NCBI GenBank assembly: GCA_024741835.1
Contig: JAENRP010000136.1
Location: forward strand, 43,899-107,898
Source of the DNA: Diplocarpon mali
Lineage: Eukaryota > Ascomycota > Leotiomycetes > Helotiales > Drepanopezizaceae
Length of the DNA: 64,000 bases
Reading direction: 5' to 3'
Shown: piece after piece, positions 45,601-57,118 of the stretch
Layout of the letters: every line of letters starts with the position of its first letter
Position numbering within the stretch: position 1 is the stretch's first letter
Program-made: the position numbers and the translations under genes
Notes under the pieces: model-generated
Seen by the model: the letters and a program-made list of their open reading frames with translations, nothing else
Told to the model about the DNA's origin: nothing
Databases searched by the model: none

Positions 45601-47900
45601 GGCTGCAAATAGCTATTAAAGTAGTCAACGATATAGTAAGGCCTAATAGGATGATTCCTACCTTGCTCATTTTTAAGGCATATCTAAGGCTAATTGAACT
45701 AGATCTACTAAATCCGTCGGTAGAATAAAGGGCAGTAATAATTAAGAAGGCTATAAAGGAAGTTAAGAAGATCTATACTACTTATAAGATTAATAACACT
45801 TTAAGTATAAGGAATGGCCTTAGAACTACTTATATCTACGATTTAAAGCTAAAAGACCTAGTACTAGTATATTAGGAGAAGGGAGGATAGATAGGCCTAT
45901 TCGAATTCCTAGGCTTAAAGAACGAAACCTATATAATTAATATTAGCAGTAGAATAAAGCACTTTAGATTAATAAGCGTATATCTATTTAAAATTAATAA
46001 GGAAGAAAACTGCCTAAAGGAAACTAGAGGAATTAAACCTAAAGATCGAACGACTACTAAAAGGGAGTAGAACGCAACTAATATTAATAAAGAAGTAGAG
46101 CCCTCTTGCTTAGTTAAGCCGCAACTTAATAACCGCAAGCAATCGCCAAGAGTAAAGGTTCCCTTTATTAAGCCTATTTCCAGCCTTCCTACAATTGATA
46201 ACAACTATAATACTAAGATATAGATATCCTTTAAAGCAGACGATAAGCTATATATAGCTAAATTAGAGGTATTCCTAATAGAGAAGGAGAATAAGGACTA
46301 AGAACTATCGTAGAAGCTATAGGCAAAAGGCAAGATTACCACTCCTAAGCGCCCTTTTTAGCAATCTCGCCTAAAGGAGTATTAAGGGCTAATAAATAGG
46401 GGGGTATTTATACTAATAAATAAAAATGACCCTGCTATAAAAGGCAAGAGGATCTTTAAATTAAGAATAGTTGATAAGATAAAGGGGAAGGAGATAGATC
46501 ACCTATTTAAGAAATCACACCTAGTTATATAAGCCTAGAATAATACCAGTAAAAAGGAGGAAGGCATAATCACTTAATCCCTAACCATCTAATAAGCAAG
46601 CTAACGCCTTTTAGTATCACTTTCGGCATTAATCTAGGACCACTTTAAAGAATAAGGTAAGAAGGGCATTCTCGGCCTATAGGACATTATATAAGCATAT
46701 ACCTAAGTAGCTTCGAAGCTACTATGCGATATATTTGTATTTCCCTTATAAGATATTGCTAAGCTATTCCTTATAAGTATAGTCTTTAAAGTAGTACTGC
46801 TACTCTATAGCATTCCCGAATTAGGAAACCACTGGTTTAGCACCTATTATAAGTACTATCGCAGCAATCTTAATATAATCAACTCAACTTATAACCCTTA
46901 TCTATTAGTAACCTTAAGCACTTCTCCCCTTCTTAGCATAATAGGAATATAGATAGACGATACCTTAATACTTAGAAAGGCAGACTTTTTAAAAAAGGAA
47001 GAGGATAAGATTAAAAGGGTAGGATTCCTTATAAAGCTAATATAATACCTATCGAGCATCGAATCACTAGCTTTTAATAGGTATATTATTTCCTAAGAAA
47101 GGGATATAGTATATATGCAATAAAAGTGCCAAGGCTAAAGGCTGGAACTAATCGATACTTCTTAAAAAGGCTATAAGTAATAATACCTAAAGCAAAAAGC
47201 AAGAGGAGCTTATTTAGCTATAATCTACTAGCCAAAAGCTTCCTTCGATTTATTAGCTGCAGCTTAATACTAGGATCTAATAGTTTAAGATGCAGAGAAT
47301 CTAAATAAGCGACTCAAATGGATTTAAAACAACTCTAAAAGAGGCCTGACCTACCTTACTATTAATTTGCAAAACGCTAAGCTATTTGCATTTATCAATA
47401 GATCTTTTGCTAATAATAAGGATTTAAGCTTATAGATCGGCTATATTATTATACTAGCTACTAAAGAAGAAGGAGAATCGCAGTTTACTCTAAAAGGCAA
47501 TATTCTATACTACAGCTCGATAAAGTGTAAGAGAGTAATAAGAGCAGTACTAGCCTCTGAACTATATGCTATAATAGCAGGTATTGATATGCTAGTTTCT
47601 ATAGCTATAACGATCGATATAGTAATAGCTAAGCTAAGTCTACCCCGCCTCCTTACCATTATATATATAGATTCCCTCTCCTTATATAAGTATATTATCA
47701 AATTAGGCATTATAAAGGAGAAGCAATTGATAATCGATATAATAGCTATTCGACAATTGTATAAGAATAGGGAGCTTATAGAGATACGTTAGATCGATGG
47801 CATTAGTAACCCTACCGACGCTATAACAAAAGCTAATCTAAATCAGGCCCTTTAGCAACTGGTAGATACTAATTCGATAACTGTTAAAAAGGAGGGATAG
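42650..47900 (+). pseudogene. Element F1 gag-pol polyprotein (Ty1/copia), RIP-degraded
   Basis: Gag is followed by a knuckle near 44207-44270 (D-C-Y-S-S-K-H-L-K-E-E-R), a type seen in one large fungal copia lineage. Protease is near 44600-44900 (F-L-I-N-T-S-A). Integrase begins at about 45030 with R-F-G-H-S-L-V-K-R-L, then I-x-Q-Y-Y-Q-L, I-D-I-T-Q-F-D-R-R-N-A-L and H-H-S-I-S/G-K-V-E. Reverse transcriptase is at about 46600-47330 (G-K-K-G-I-L-G-L; I-P-E-L-G-N-H-W-F-S-T-Y-Y-K). RNase H is at 47350-47900 and partly open: S-S-I-K-C-K-R-V-I-R-A-V-L-A-S-E-L-Y and S-L-S-L-Y-K-Y-I-I-K-L-G are intact. Integrase before RT fixes the superfamily. The start codon is not identifiable. Confidence 0.88.
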
Positions 47901-47939
47901 GTACAAAGGCCTATTAAGGCACAACTAGACTTGAAAAGG

Positions 47940-49723
47940 TGCTAAATTGACAATATCGGATTTTTGATTATGCGCTATTGGCAATTTTTTTCTTTTATTT
48001 TACTACGAGATATATTCCTACACTTGCTATTACTACTTTCTTTTATCTTTTCTTACTTACTATATATTCTTACACTTGCTATTACTACTTTCTTTTATCT
48101 TTTCTTACTTACCTACGCGTATTTGCATTTTTTTTTATCACTCAAGTAGTACTTAAGAAGGAGGTTATAGTAAAGCAGCGATTATTATATTATTAAAAAT
48201 AATAATCTACTAACGATTCTACCCTTAATAAGCACCTATCCTAAGCACTAGGATTTCTAAAGTATAGATCCTTAAACCCCTAAGGCCTAGAAGCCTTACT
48301 ACTTGAAATAGCAACTAAGTTGGCCTGCTCCTTTTAAGCTTGCACTTAAGTAAGAGCAGCCGCGATCTCCTTTAAATTCAATTTATCTAAATTACTAAGA
48401 TCCAGATCCTTACCCTTTAAAGAGCCTTTAAAAGGCACTTATCTACCTTTGTCTTTTTAGCAGTAGATATTATTAAAGGGAGCTTAAGAGTGGCCTTTAG
48501 CTAAGCTAGATAGCCCTTTTATATATTAAAGGGAGCTGAGTACCTTAGCACCTTAAGTTTTAAGGCGCCTAAAGGCGGCATTGCCGCCTTAGATAGCGCG
48601 CAATAGATCTTGCGAATAGTTAGTTATTAATATTAGCTAGATTTAAAGGCACTTATAGCTTGCTAAGTGTTTGCAAGGTCGATACTATAGCAGAAGGTAT
48701 AAGCTTTATTTAGCTAAGCTAGCTAAAGGGCATCCTAAGTCTTTAGGACTATAGAGATTTATATCTAAGTCTCCTTAGATAGGATTTAGGCCGCCTCTTA
48801 GATCGCTTTAATATTACTACCAACTTAAGCATCCTAAAGGATAATATACTTATCTTAAGCCTAAATAGGTATCTAAAACAGATATCTATTAAAGGTTATT
48901 AAAGCAAGAGGATATTAAAAGGCACCTATTAGGATATACTTTACCTACTGCGCAATACAATAGTTATACTTCTTAAAAGTAAGAGTATTAAATATATATA
49001 TATAGCTAATATTATTCTTACTAGCCTCCTTTCTTAATATCACTTATATATAATATATACAAAGCACTTAAAACGCCTTAGGCAGGTCTTTTAAATTGCA
49101 TTTAAGCACTATCTAAATTAGCAATATATATATTAAAGGGGGTCGGCCAATAATCGGAGCATTTATTAATAATAATAATAGTATTAATAGGATAGTATGA
49201 GATAAGATCTACTATAAGGTTAATTAACTTAAAAGTAAAAGGGAGAAATCGACCTACTTATAAGAAGTAGGAGTTAGAGTTAAGAGATCAAAGGAGGAGG
49301 GAAGCTTAATATATATACCTTCTCAAAGGCCCCTCTTTTCCCTTCTATAGATTATTATAATTCATAGCCATAATGGATTACAACTCCGGATAACTCTTTA
49401 ATAAAGAGTCTCGAACCTACTAGAATGCAACCGGATTACAATTGCACCTCTATAAGGCTTAAATAAAGACTTTAGATTACTTCTATCACTTAGACACCTT
49501 TCCTTTCCCTCTTTACTATTTGCCTTTATCTTTAATATTCTACTTCCTATATACTATCCTTATTACCTATTACACCTGCCTTTGCTATTAAGCTATTTGT
49601 CTTTGCTATTTTATTCTTTATTGCCATTTGATTATTTGCTACTAATCTGCCTCCTTTATACACCTGTTCTACGTACTTCCTTATGCGAGTTGAAAAGGTC
49701 TTTTTAAAAGAGAGTACTGCCGG
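47940..49723. other. Element F1 long 3' region of unknown content
   Basis: About 1.8 kb with no plus-strand domain. On the minus strand 48230-48560 gives a patchy reading with K-V-D-K-C-L-L-K-A-L, L-K-E-I-A-A-A-L and V-A-I-S-S-S-K-A-S-R-P, which could be the remnant of an antisense gene as in element B, but I do not recognise it. Also present: a 52-bp tandem duplication (48011-48112) and a strong hairpin (CTCTTTAATAAAGAG near 49394). It may be an accessory region or a separate insertion. Confidence 0.45.
48011..48112. repeat. Tandem duplication, two 50-bp units 52 bp apart
   Basis: Units 48011-48060 and 48063-48112 differ by a single C/T and are separated by TA. Both are pyrimidine-rich (TTGCTATTACTACTTTC). 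The overlapping short ORFs here are composition artefacts. Confidence 0.9.
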
Positions 49724-50022
49724 TATTAGTACGCAGATTCCTATATAAGAGGCAAGCTGCCCTCATTCCTAAGGTCATCCTATATAGCTGTACTATATGC
49801 AATATAAGGAGTTTTATATATATTTCAAACGGCTATTTAGCTAGAGGACTTTAGAAGGATATCTATATACAGCTAGGAAGGACTATAAGAGAGAGGATAT
49901 TTATAGGTATAAAGGTACTATCTCAATTATATAGAGATAGACAAATATTATAATAGATTCTTTTTAATAATAAGTACTTAACTATATTCATATGAATATC
50001 GATTACCGGTATAGAACCTATA
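49724..50022 (+). repeat. Element F1 3' LTR
   Basis: 299 bp. Compared with the 5' LTR, differences are C/T and G/A transitions. Followed by AAACT and then inverted F2 gag. Confidence 0.93.
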
Positions 50023-50027
50023 AAACT

Positions 50028-51529
50028 ACCTCTTTAGGAATCTACTACTCCTCTCTTCTATCTTATAATTAATCCAAATGGCCTTTACTAATTCGGCAAA
50101 GTTAAAGTTCTTATTTTATAAGTACTAATAGTAATATATAGAAGCTAAGTCTTATAGTATAAAAGGAAACGCTTTATATTATATACTTTAGTTTATAAAG
50201 GCTCTTTAGTATAAATCGGCAAATATATAAAGCTTTTTATTTAAGTAGTCTCTATTGCTTAAGTATTAAGTCTCTTTAATATATATCTTACTTAGATTTA
50301 TAAGAGTTTTAGCCTAATCTAAAGTCAAAGGTTCTATAATATACTAAGATAGTTAAGCGTTACCTTAATTTAAGTTTAAAAGTGCTCTTAAACCCCTTCT
50401 TATAGCAAAGGGTAGTAATAATCTATCTCTTAATTAGATTAGTAGCATTAGTATTAGATTTAAGATCTTTAGGTATTACGTAATTAAGGTTCGTCCTATA
50501 TAAGATTAATATAGTATTCTTTTAAGTTTATATTATTTAATTATTTATCTTAGAGTATCTACCTTATATAAGTTATCTTACAAAGTGTTATTATTATATC
50601 TAGGGTATCTTTGCCGAAGCGAGTCTTAGCGTATTATCTCCTATTTAACTATAATAACCCTTTAAGCGAGTGGCTCGCTTGTTTGTATAGATTCGGCAAA
50701 TTCTAAAGTAGACATTATTCTATATCTTAAAGATTATACTATAACTAAGTTTAGTACTTTTTAAGTTTATAATTCCAATTGATCTTTTAGCTATTTATTT
50801 CCTTCTTAGTGTATTATATCGAAAAGTGCCTAGCTGATCGAAACGCCCTTTCTATACTAAACGTATATTCTATAGTACTAAAGGTCGTCTTTTAAGCGTT
50901 ATCGAATATCCTTATCTAGCGATTTAAAATCGCTAACTGTCTAATCTTAGAACTCCTTTTAAAAGTCCTTAGTAAGGTATAACCCTCTCCTTTTACTATC
51001 TTATAGTATCTTTTAAAAGTTCTTTATATATAGGTCTTTTAATCTAAGGGCCTCTTCGCTAAGTTGTTCGTCTTAGGGTCTTATATCCCTTTTAAGGTCC
51101 TTTAGTATCTAAGTTTACCTTAGATTATATAGTATTAATAGTCCTCCTTCGATTATTTCCTAATATTATCTAGATATTGCTCTACGCCTTAATAGTATTT
51201 GAAAGAAGTCTAATATAGTTGTATTTTATATATTATTATACTATTATCTAATTATAGTTAGGATACTAATTGCCCTCTGGTTTTGCCCTAATTATAATAT
51301 GTAATAAAACGCAGGTAAAAGAGGATAGTATCTACCTTCAAAGTAATAACTCTTGCTAGATTCGCGTACCTTTTGCCTTTTCCCCTTTAGTAGTAACTGA
51401 TATTACTTTGTACATTTAAGTTGGTATTTAAAGTAAGCTGGAAATACAATTAAGTACTCTTTAAATCAAAAAAGAATTCTTTAATTTAATAACCTTACTT
51501 TTTATAGTAAAGGTACTACTACTAAGTAG
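50028..51529 (-). pseudogene. Element F2 gag and leader (Ty1/copia, minus)
   Basis: Reverse complement is colinear with F1 42269-43755: leader, then gag. Together with 40048-41964 it forms one polyprotein interrupted by F1. Gag shows heavy RIP-type stops. The leader occupies roughly the last 380 bp. Confidence 0.85.
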
Positions 51530-51827
51530 TATAGGTTTTATATTAGTAATTAATATTTATATAAATATAGTCAAGTACTTATTATTAAAAGAGTCTATTA
51601 TTATATCTATCTATCTTTATATAGTTGAAATAGTACCTTTATACATTTGAATATCCTCTCTCTTATAGTCCTTCCTAGCCGTATATAGATATCCTTCCGA
51701 AGTCCTCCAGCTGAACAGCCGTCCGAAATATATATGAAACCCCTTATATCGCATATGGTATAGCTATATAAGATGACCTTAGGAACGAGGGCAGCTTGCC
51801 TCTTATATAGGAATCTGCGTACTAATA
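51530..51827 (-). repeat. Element F2 5' LTR (minus)
   Basis: 298 bp, the reverse complement of the F1 LTR with one length difference. Followed at 51828 by sequence of element D2 (AGAAGTAGGAAGTAG), placing F2 inside D2's RNase H region. ATAAA at 51828-51832 is the presumed target duplication. Confidence 0.88.
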
Positions 51828-52241
51828 ATAAAGAAGTAGGAAGTAGAAATCAATAGATATTGCAAATACTAAAGTTAAATATATATTAATATTATCTAAT
51901 TATAAGTAAAGATTATAAATCGCTTAAGTTTTAAAAGATATAGGTTTCCTTAAGTATATTGAAAGAGATAAGAATTATATTAATCTTTAAATAGATAAAA
52001 TAAGGTCGATTATACTTATAAAGAATCTATACTTATATAAGCGATCGAAATATATTAATATCGCTTACTACTTTATTTGCAACCTTATTATAAAGAATAA
52101 GTTATTAATTACCTATATCTTAACTAATCGAATAGTAGTAGATAGATTTATAAAGCTATTAAAGATAGTTGCAAAGTTTAAAGCATTTAAAGATATATTA
52201 AGGTTATAGAAGGTAATAGAGGCTTAATAGGCTTAAGGATA

Positions 52242-52390
52242 ACTCCTAGGCTTATCCTATAAGTTAGGTTATATAGTCTTACGAAGGAGAGTTATTAAAT
52301 CGACTCTTAGGCCTAAACCGCAAGTTAAGTTATATAGTCTTATAAAGGAACGCTTTTAGGAAAATTGACTCTTAGTCCTACCTTGCGAGT
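52242..52390. repeat. Three dispersed palindromes near the 3' end of D2
   Basis: Copies at 52242-52264, 52303-52325 and 52368-52390, colinear with those of D. Confidence 0.8.
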
Positions 52391-52530
52391 AGAATTTAAT
52401 GATTTTAAAAGGGGTTACTATTAATTAATTGATTTTAATCTAAAAGATACTTAAGAGTTAAATTAGCGCAAAAGGATAATTATCATTTTTATCCAACTAT
52501 AGGTCAATTAGAGTAAGGTCTAAGTAAGGG

Positions 52531-52725
52531 TATTAAGATAAGTAATATAGCTATTACTTTAATATATTATCATATAATCCTATTGCTTAATTAATAGGAT
52601 ATTAATATATATATAGCTTTAAAGACGAAAGGGGTAACCTTCCTTTCTTAACTCTTACTAATATATCGACCATCGACCTTTAGAAGCCTCCTTTACCTAC
52701 TGCGCCGACTTACTTAAGCTCAATA
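52531..52725 (+). repeat. Element D2 3' LTR
   Basis: 195 bp from TATTAAGATA to CTCAATA. The less mutated right terminus supports CTCAACA as the family's end. It interrupts element G. Confidence 0.9.
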
Positions 52726-53979
52726 ATAGCTTGCTATTTTAATAAAAGCCTTTAATTTTATTAAGTTTACTATTTAAGTAAAGGCAAATAGGTAATTAAA
52801 GTATATAAAGAGTATTGATTAACTTAAGAATATACACCTTTCTATTAGATTTAAAGGTATTGACTTTGCAAGTACTAACGCTAAAAGGTTAAATAGCTCT
52901 ATTAACTATACTTAAGAAGGGTAAATTGTCTTAAGTAGTATAAAAGGTGAATTTGAAAAGATTATTAGAGATATACTTATTAGCACCTAAATTATATAAT
53001 TAATAATTCCTCAATTTAATAAGAAGTAGGAGGTAAAAGAACTGACTCCTAGGCCTAGCCTATAAGTGGAAATTGGCCTTAAGAAGGAATCGACTTTTAG
53101 TAAGGAATTAACTCCTAGGCCTAGCTTGCAAGTGAAAAATAGCCCTAGGGTTAATAATAGTATAATATACTTAAAGAGGTTATTATCTAACTCTTTATCT
53201 TCCTTTTAAATCTTTTTAAAAGGCTTTTTAACTTTTAATAATAATAGTAAAGACTTATCATCCTTACCTTTAAGGTAATAGAATATATACTTCTTCCTTA
53301 AGTCCTTTTCCTAAGCCTCTCTTTTCGATTTATTAATTGCAAAGTAGTTATCTACCTTATAGTATAGCTTTAGTTGCTTATAATAAGGATAAGGGGAGTT
53401 AAGGGTAGTAGTACTCTTAAAGGTACTCTTCTTTAAGTCTTTAAAACCTCTCTTATTTTCTAACTTCTTATAGTCAGAGGAATGCGGCTTATTAGCCAAT
53501 TTATTACTATATAAGACAGTTCTATTCATTTTTAAACTTTATAAGGCTTAAGCTTTATTAGTAATATCTTTAATAAAAGCTTTAAGCGTAATCTCTGATT
53601 TTCGTCTAGCTACTATAGCTAATCGAAGGTTAGAGTATTATCGATCTACTTAAATAGGCCATCTATTAAAATAGCTAGTAATAAATATAATTAGGTACTA
53701 GTAAAAGGGAAGGGCAGAGTCGAAAGCTTTCAATTTATTAATTAAAAGCCTAAAGGCGATAATATAGGCTTTAAGTAAGTTAAAGTTATTATATTTCATA
53801 GTAACGTAGGTTTAAATAATATTATATTTAAATACTATACTAGTTCCTTTATACTATTTTTAAAGAGCTTCCTATATATCTAAGGAAGATTTATCGCCTT
53901 TTATATACGCTAGTAGTCTTAGTTTATAATTAAATATAATAGTAAGCTTGATCTAAGATTCCTTAGCTTCCTATTTAAC
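52726..53979 (-). pseudogene. Element G gag and protease fragment (Ty1/copia, minus)
   Basis: On the minus strand the fragment starts inside a copia-type gag at 53979 (K-G-D-K-S-S-L-D-I-x-E-A-L-K-N-S). It includes a 72-codon open stretch (53311-53529) with a knuckle-like V-L-Y-S-N-K-L-A-N-K-P-H-S-S-D-Y (former C-x2-C ... H ... C), and continues into protease near 52970 (L-G-A-N-K-Y-I-S-N-N-L-F). D2 cuts it at 52725. The rest of the element is not in the window. Its right end abuts the truncated A2 LTR. It carries two palindromes in the gag-protease linker. Confidence 0.78.
53045..53133. repeat. Two dispersed palindromes in element G
   Basis: Copies at 53045-53067 and 53111-53133, between the knuckle region and protease. 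The two share one phase (T-Y-R-L-G-L-G-V and T-C-K-L-G-L-G-V) but this differs from the protease frame as I read it, so an indel may lie between. Confidence 0.8.
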
Positions 53980-54228
53980 CTAATATAAAACAGAGGGGAG
54001 ACAACACAAGAATAGGCCTAAGGGAAGACCTAAGAACAAGAGGAGGAAGCACTATAAGCGGGCTCTCTTAGACAAAGGGTTAGGAATAAGTCCTAAGTAT
54101 AGGGTATATTCGGTACTATAGCGCTGCGCGCTATCTCTATATATAGAAGATGGCCCTTTTATCCTCCTACTATCTTGCGCCGATTATATAATATATATTA
54201 TAAGACCTATCTATCTTAGGTCTTTATA
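53980..54228 (-). repeat. Element A2 3' LTR, truncated (minus)
   Basis: Minus-strand reading begins TATAAAGACC at 54228 and stops being homologous after CTGTTTTATATTAG at 53980, within a few bases of the break in element A's 3' LTR. Confidence 0.87.
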
Positions 54229-54532
54229 TATATCTTAAATAATAAAAGTAGTAGTCCTTACTACTATTAGCAAAGAATATAAAATAACTTAAGTTAAGGC
54301 GATAGCATATTAAATCATTATTAGCAAACCTTAAGTGTAAGCAAACTAATATATTAAAAGGCCTAAATTAGGGCTATATTATTATTAAAAGTAAAGAAAA
54401 AAAGAAGCATTTTTTTTATATACGCTTTTCACTTATAGGCTAGGCTTAGGAGTCCAAAAACAAAAACTAGTAAAATAAAAATAAGCAGACTATAGAATTT
54501 TAAAAAAATCAAAAATAGAACTAACCTAAGTA
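54229..54532. other. Element A2 3' non-coding region
   Basis: Colinear with 15023-15370. It contains a palindrome copy at 54431-54453 and, near 54405-54422, the gap-free sequence matching the N run of element A. Confidence 0.75.
54431..54453. repeat. Dispersed palindrome copy, A2 3' region
   Basis: Arms ACTTATAGGCT and GGCTTAGGAGT; counterpart of 15100. Confidence 0.8.
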
Positions 54533-54857
54533 TTAGTTTTCCTTAGTTCTCTTTAAAGGATAGGAAGAACTATTATTAGATAATATTCTCTTTATTAAAC
54601 GACCACTTCTTTTTATAGCATTGCTGTCAGTATCTAATGAGATAGGTCTTAGTATAGCAAGAGCTTCTATACTCCTTATAAATGCTAGTATAGTATAATA
54701 GCTTTTGCTAATAGGAAGAGAGACTTATATTATAGCATTATTATTATTATCGTCTTTATTATTATTATCATCCTTTAAAGAGTTACCTGCTATTAAAGGA
54801 GATGCAGCAAAGGATTCTATAGATATAAGTTCCTTATCCTTACCTTTCTTTAGATTA

Positions 54858-54880
54858 AGTCGCAGGCCAGGCCTAAGAGT
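54858..54880. repeat. Dispersed palindrome copy in A2 ORF3
   Basis: Arms AGTCGCAGGCC and GGCCTAAGAGT; counterpart of 14681, differently mutated. Confidence 0.8.
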
Positions 54881-55679
54881 CATTTCTAAGGTCTTTACTT
54901 AAGGTTTCTTAATACTATATTTCTTAAGAAGAACGGCTTTGTTAATCATATTATCAGCCTTAATACTATCATTTATACCCTTAGTCTTAGCTTAAGACTT
55001 ATCTCTATATAGCTATAGCTCTAACTATTGAATTATTTTTCAAGTGTTTGCAAAATCTTCGAAAAGTTCTTACTTATATTTCTTTAAATAAGTTATTAAC
55101 TATATAATATCCTTCGAAAATAAGTCTTTCACTATTATTATAACTAATAGATTATTCTATAGTCTTCTTCCTATAAGCGCTTTTAATAATAGACTACCTT
55201 TTATTATTTTAAGTATTATATAGAGCTTTGCAAATAATTCGCCTATAATACTTTATCCTATAGTCTAAGGTCGCTTTATATTAATAGCTTCAATTAAAAA
55301 GTCCTTTAGATCCACTCTATTCTTAAGGGCTTCGTTCCTAACAACTTTAATATAGTTATTACTAACTATAAGGAAGCCGCCTTTACTAGGTTCCTATTCC
55401 GAATCTAAGTTAATAAATATTCCTTATCTTATAGATACTAAGAATAGGACGGTCTTATTAGAAATATATTCTTTTAAGAACGTTCTTTATTTAATATTCA
55501 ATTCTTTTTATTAAGCAGCGCTTTATACTAAGTTTATCGAAATCTATTAAGCACTCTTAAGTTTAATTAGTATAAGGATTAATGATTCGTAAGACTTCTC
55601 TTATATAGCAAATTGGCCAATCGACTGTTTAGCTGCTAGAATGATATAATAGTCAATAGTTCTATTATTAAAAGGACTA

Positions 55680-55702
55680 ACCCGCGAGCCAGGCCTAGGA
55701 GT
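55680..55702. repeat. Dispersed palindrome copy in A2 ORF3
   Basis: Arms ACCCGCGAGCC and GGCCTAGGAGT; counterpart of 13859. The minus-strand frame is open across it. Confidence 0.85.
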
Positions 55703-56909
55703 CAATCTTATAAATCTTATATTAGCATCAATTCTAATTGCGACGATTTTCAAGTAGTAGTCAACCTTAATAAATTGTGCAAGCTTAGGGTACGTTATTA
55801 GCTTATATAAAGAATTATAATAAGTTAGCAGAGCGCCTAGATATAATCTATAGTATATTCTCAAAGTCTATTGTATCAAACTATAAGTCATATTTTAAAG
55901 GAACGCAGATAGAGGCGCTAGCTTCTTATTAAAGACTTAGAAATAATATTTATACATTTCCAGTTCTTCTTATACTAATATCAAAAATGAAGTCTTTGCG
56001 TAAGAACTATAACTATATATGCGTATAATACTTAAGAAAGCATAACTAAATAGCTTAAGTATATTTAAAAAACCTTTACTATAGAATAATATCAATTTGT
56101 CATTAGTTAATATAGCATTATACCAAGCGGGAGTCTAGGCGATATTATAGAATAATTTCAAAGCTTTAAGCGCTACCTTAAACTTAGCAAATCCTAACAA
56201 TATATCTTTCTTAACCTAGCTTGCTATTCTATTATTAGTAGCTATAATTGCATAATTCCTTAGGTATAGTAAAAACAACTTTAGGTTAAGAGCAGTGCAA
56301 AATTTATAGATATTGAATAATATATCTTTATTATTAAGGCCTATTATCGCCAGCCTATAGTACTATGCGTATTATCGTTTATAAAAGGCGTAGAATTTAT
56401 TAAAATTAAAGTCTTTAAACATTCTTACTATAAATTTAAAGAGTCTTATTTTCATTTCTAGTATTACTATAATCTTAAATCTATTGCTATACTATAGTAT
56501 TATCTTAATATTAAAGGGAACTTGATAGCATTCTATAAAGATAATAGTTATACTATCTTTTGACTTTTCTTTAAGAATATAATAGTTACTATTCAATTTC
56601 TTATAGTTAATAAAGAATTATATAATATTATCTATAGAGAATTCGTCTTATTATAGTTTTATAATTTGTTTAACAGCTCTTACCATTCCTTCTTATACTA
56701 ATAAGACTTCTCCTTAGCCTTCCTTTCTTAAACGCTTTATTATTAACTTATAGAATTTAAGAATAAAGTTTTATAAGTCTTTAAAGAAGGATTAAACGAT
56801 ATTAAAGATATCTTTCTTAGTATTATTAAAAATTTCTAATACATTAGTGATAGCGCTATTCTCTTCCTTTAATAAATCTTCTTCCGAATTTATATTATTA
56901 TATATATTA

Positions 56910-57118
56910 ACCTATAGGCTAGGCCCGCAAGTCAATTTCTTTGCTACTAGTATTTAAGGTATTCTAGACTTTTCTAAGGATAGTGATTCAAATTCGTCTG
57001 AATTAGAGGATTGATAGTCGGGTAGGTCAGCTGCTTAAGCTCTAGGTATTATAGGCACCTTATGCTTATAATCAGTCTTATTATATGCTAATTCTACTTA
57101 TAGGCCAGGCCTACGAGT
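56910..57118. repeat. Two dispersed palindromes in A2 ORF3
   Basis: Copies at 56910-56932 and 57096-57118, counterparts of 12629 and 12452. The spacing is 186 bp against 177 bp in A, a difference of three codons. Confidence 0.82.

Larger units (their letters stand above)
41970..50022 (+). mobile_element. Element F1: full-length Ty1/copia retrotransposon inserted in F2
   Basis: 8053 bp with 299-bp LTRs (41970-42268 and 49724-50022) beginning TATTGG/TATTAG and ending CCTATA, flanked by AAACT at 41965-41969 and 50023-50027. Target sequence on both sides joins to a colinear F2 gag, so F1 jumped into a copy of its own family in opposite orientation. It is long for a copia element because of about 1.8 kb between RNase H and the 3' LTR. 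No palindrome copy is present. Confidence 0.93.
51828..52725 (+). mobile_element. Element D2: 3' end of a second D copy
   Basis: Colinear with D 38505-39398: RNase H end, three palindromes and the 195-bp LTR (52531-52725). RIP has gone further here than in D. The 5' remainder should lie left of F2 but is not in the window, so a deletion or rearrangement removed it. Confidence 0.88.

Noticed and set aside
47510..47792. Minus-strand ORF opposite F1 RNase H
   Set aside because: The plus-strand frame is a clear copia RNase H; the minus reading is a shadow.
47964..48196. Two overlapping hydrophobic ORFs of 61 and 72 codons
   Set aside because: They read through a pyrimidine-rich 52-bp tandem duplication in different frames; no start context or homology and no reason to call membrane proteins.
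49370..49470. tRNA-like sequence on the minus strand (GGTTCGAGACTC resembles a B box)
   Set aside because: The T-stem does not pair and no acceptor stem or anticodon loop can be built; the nearby hairpin CTCTTTAATAAAGAG is simpler. Too weak to call a tRNA or SINE.
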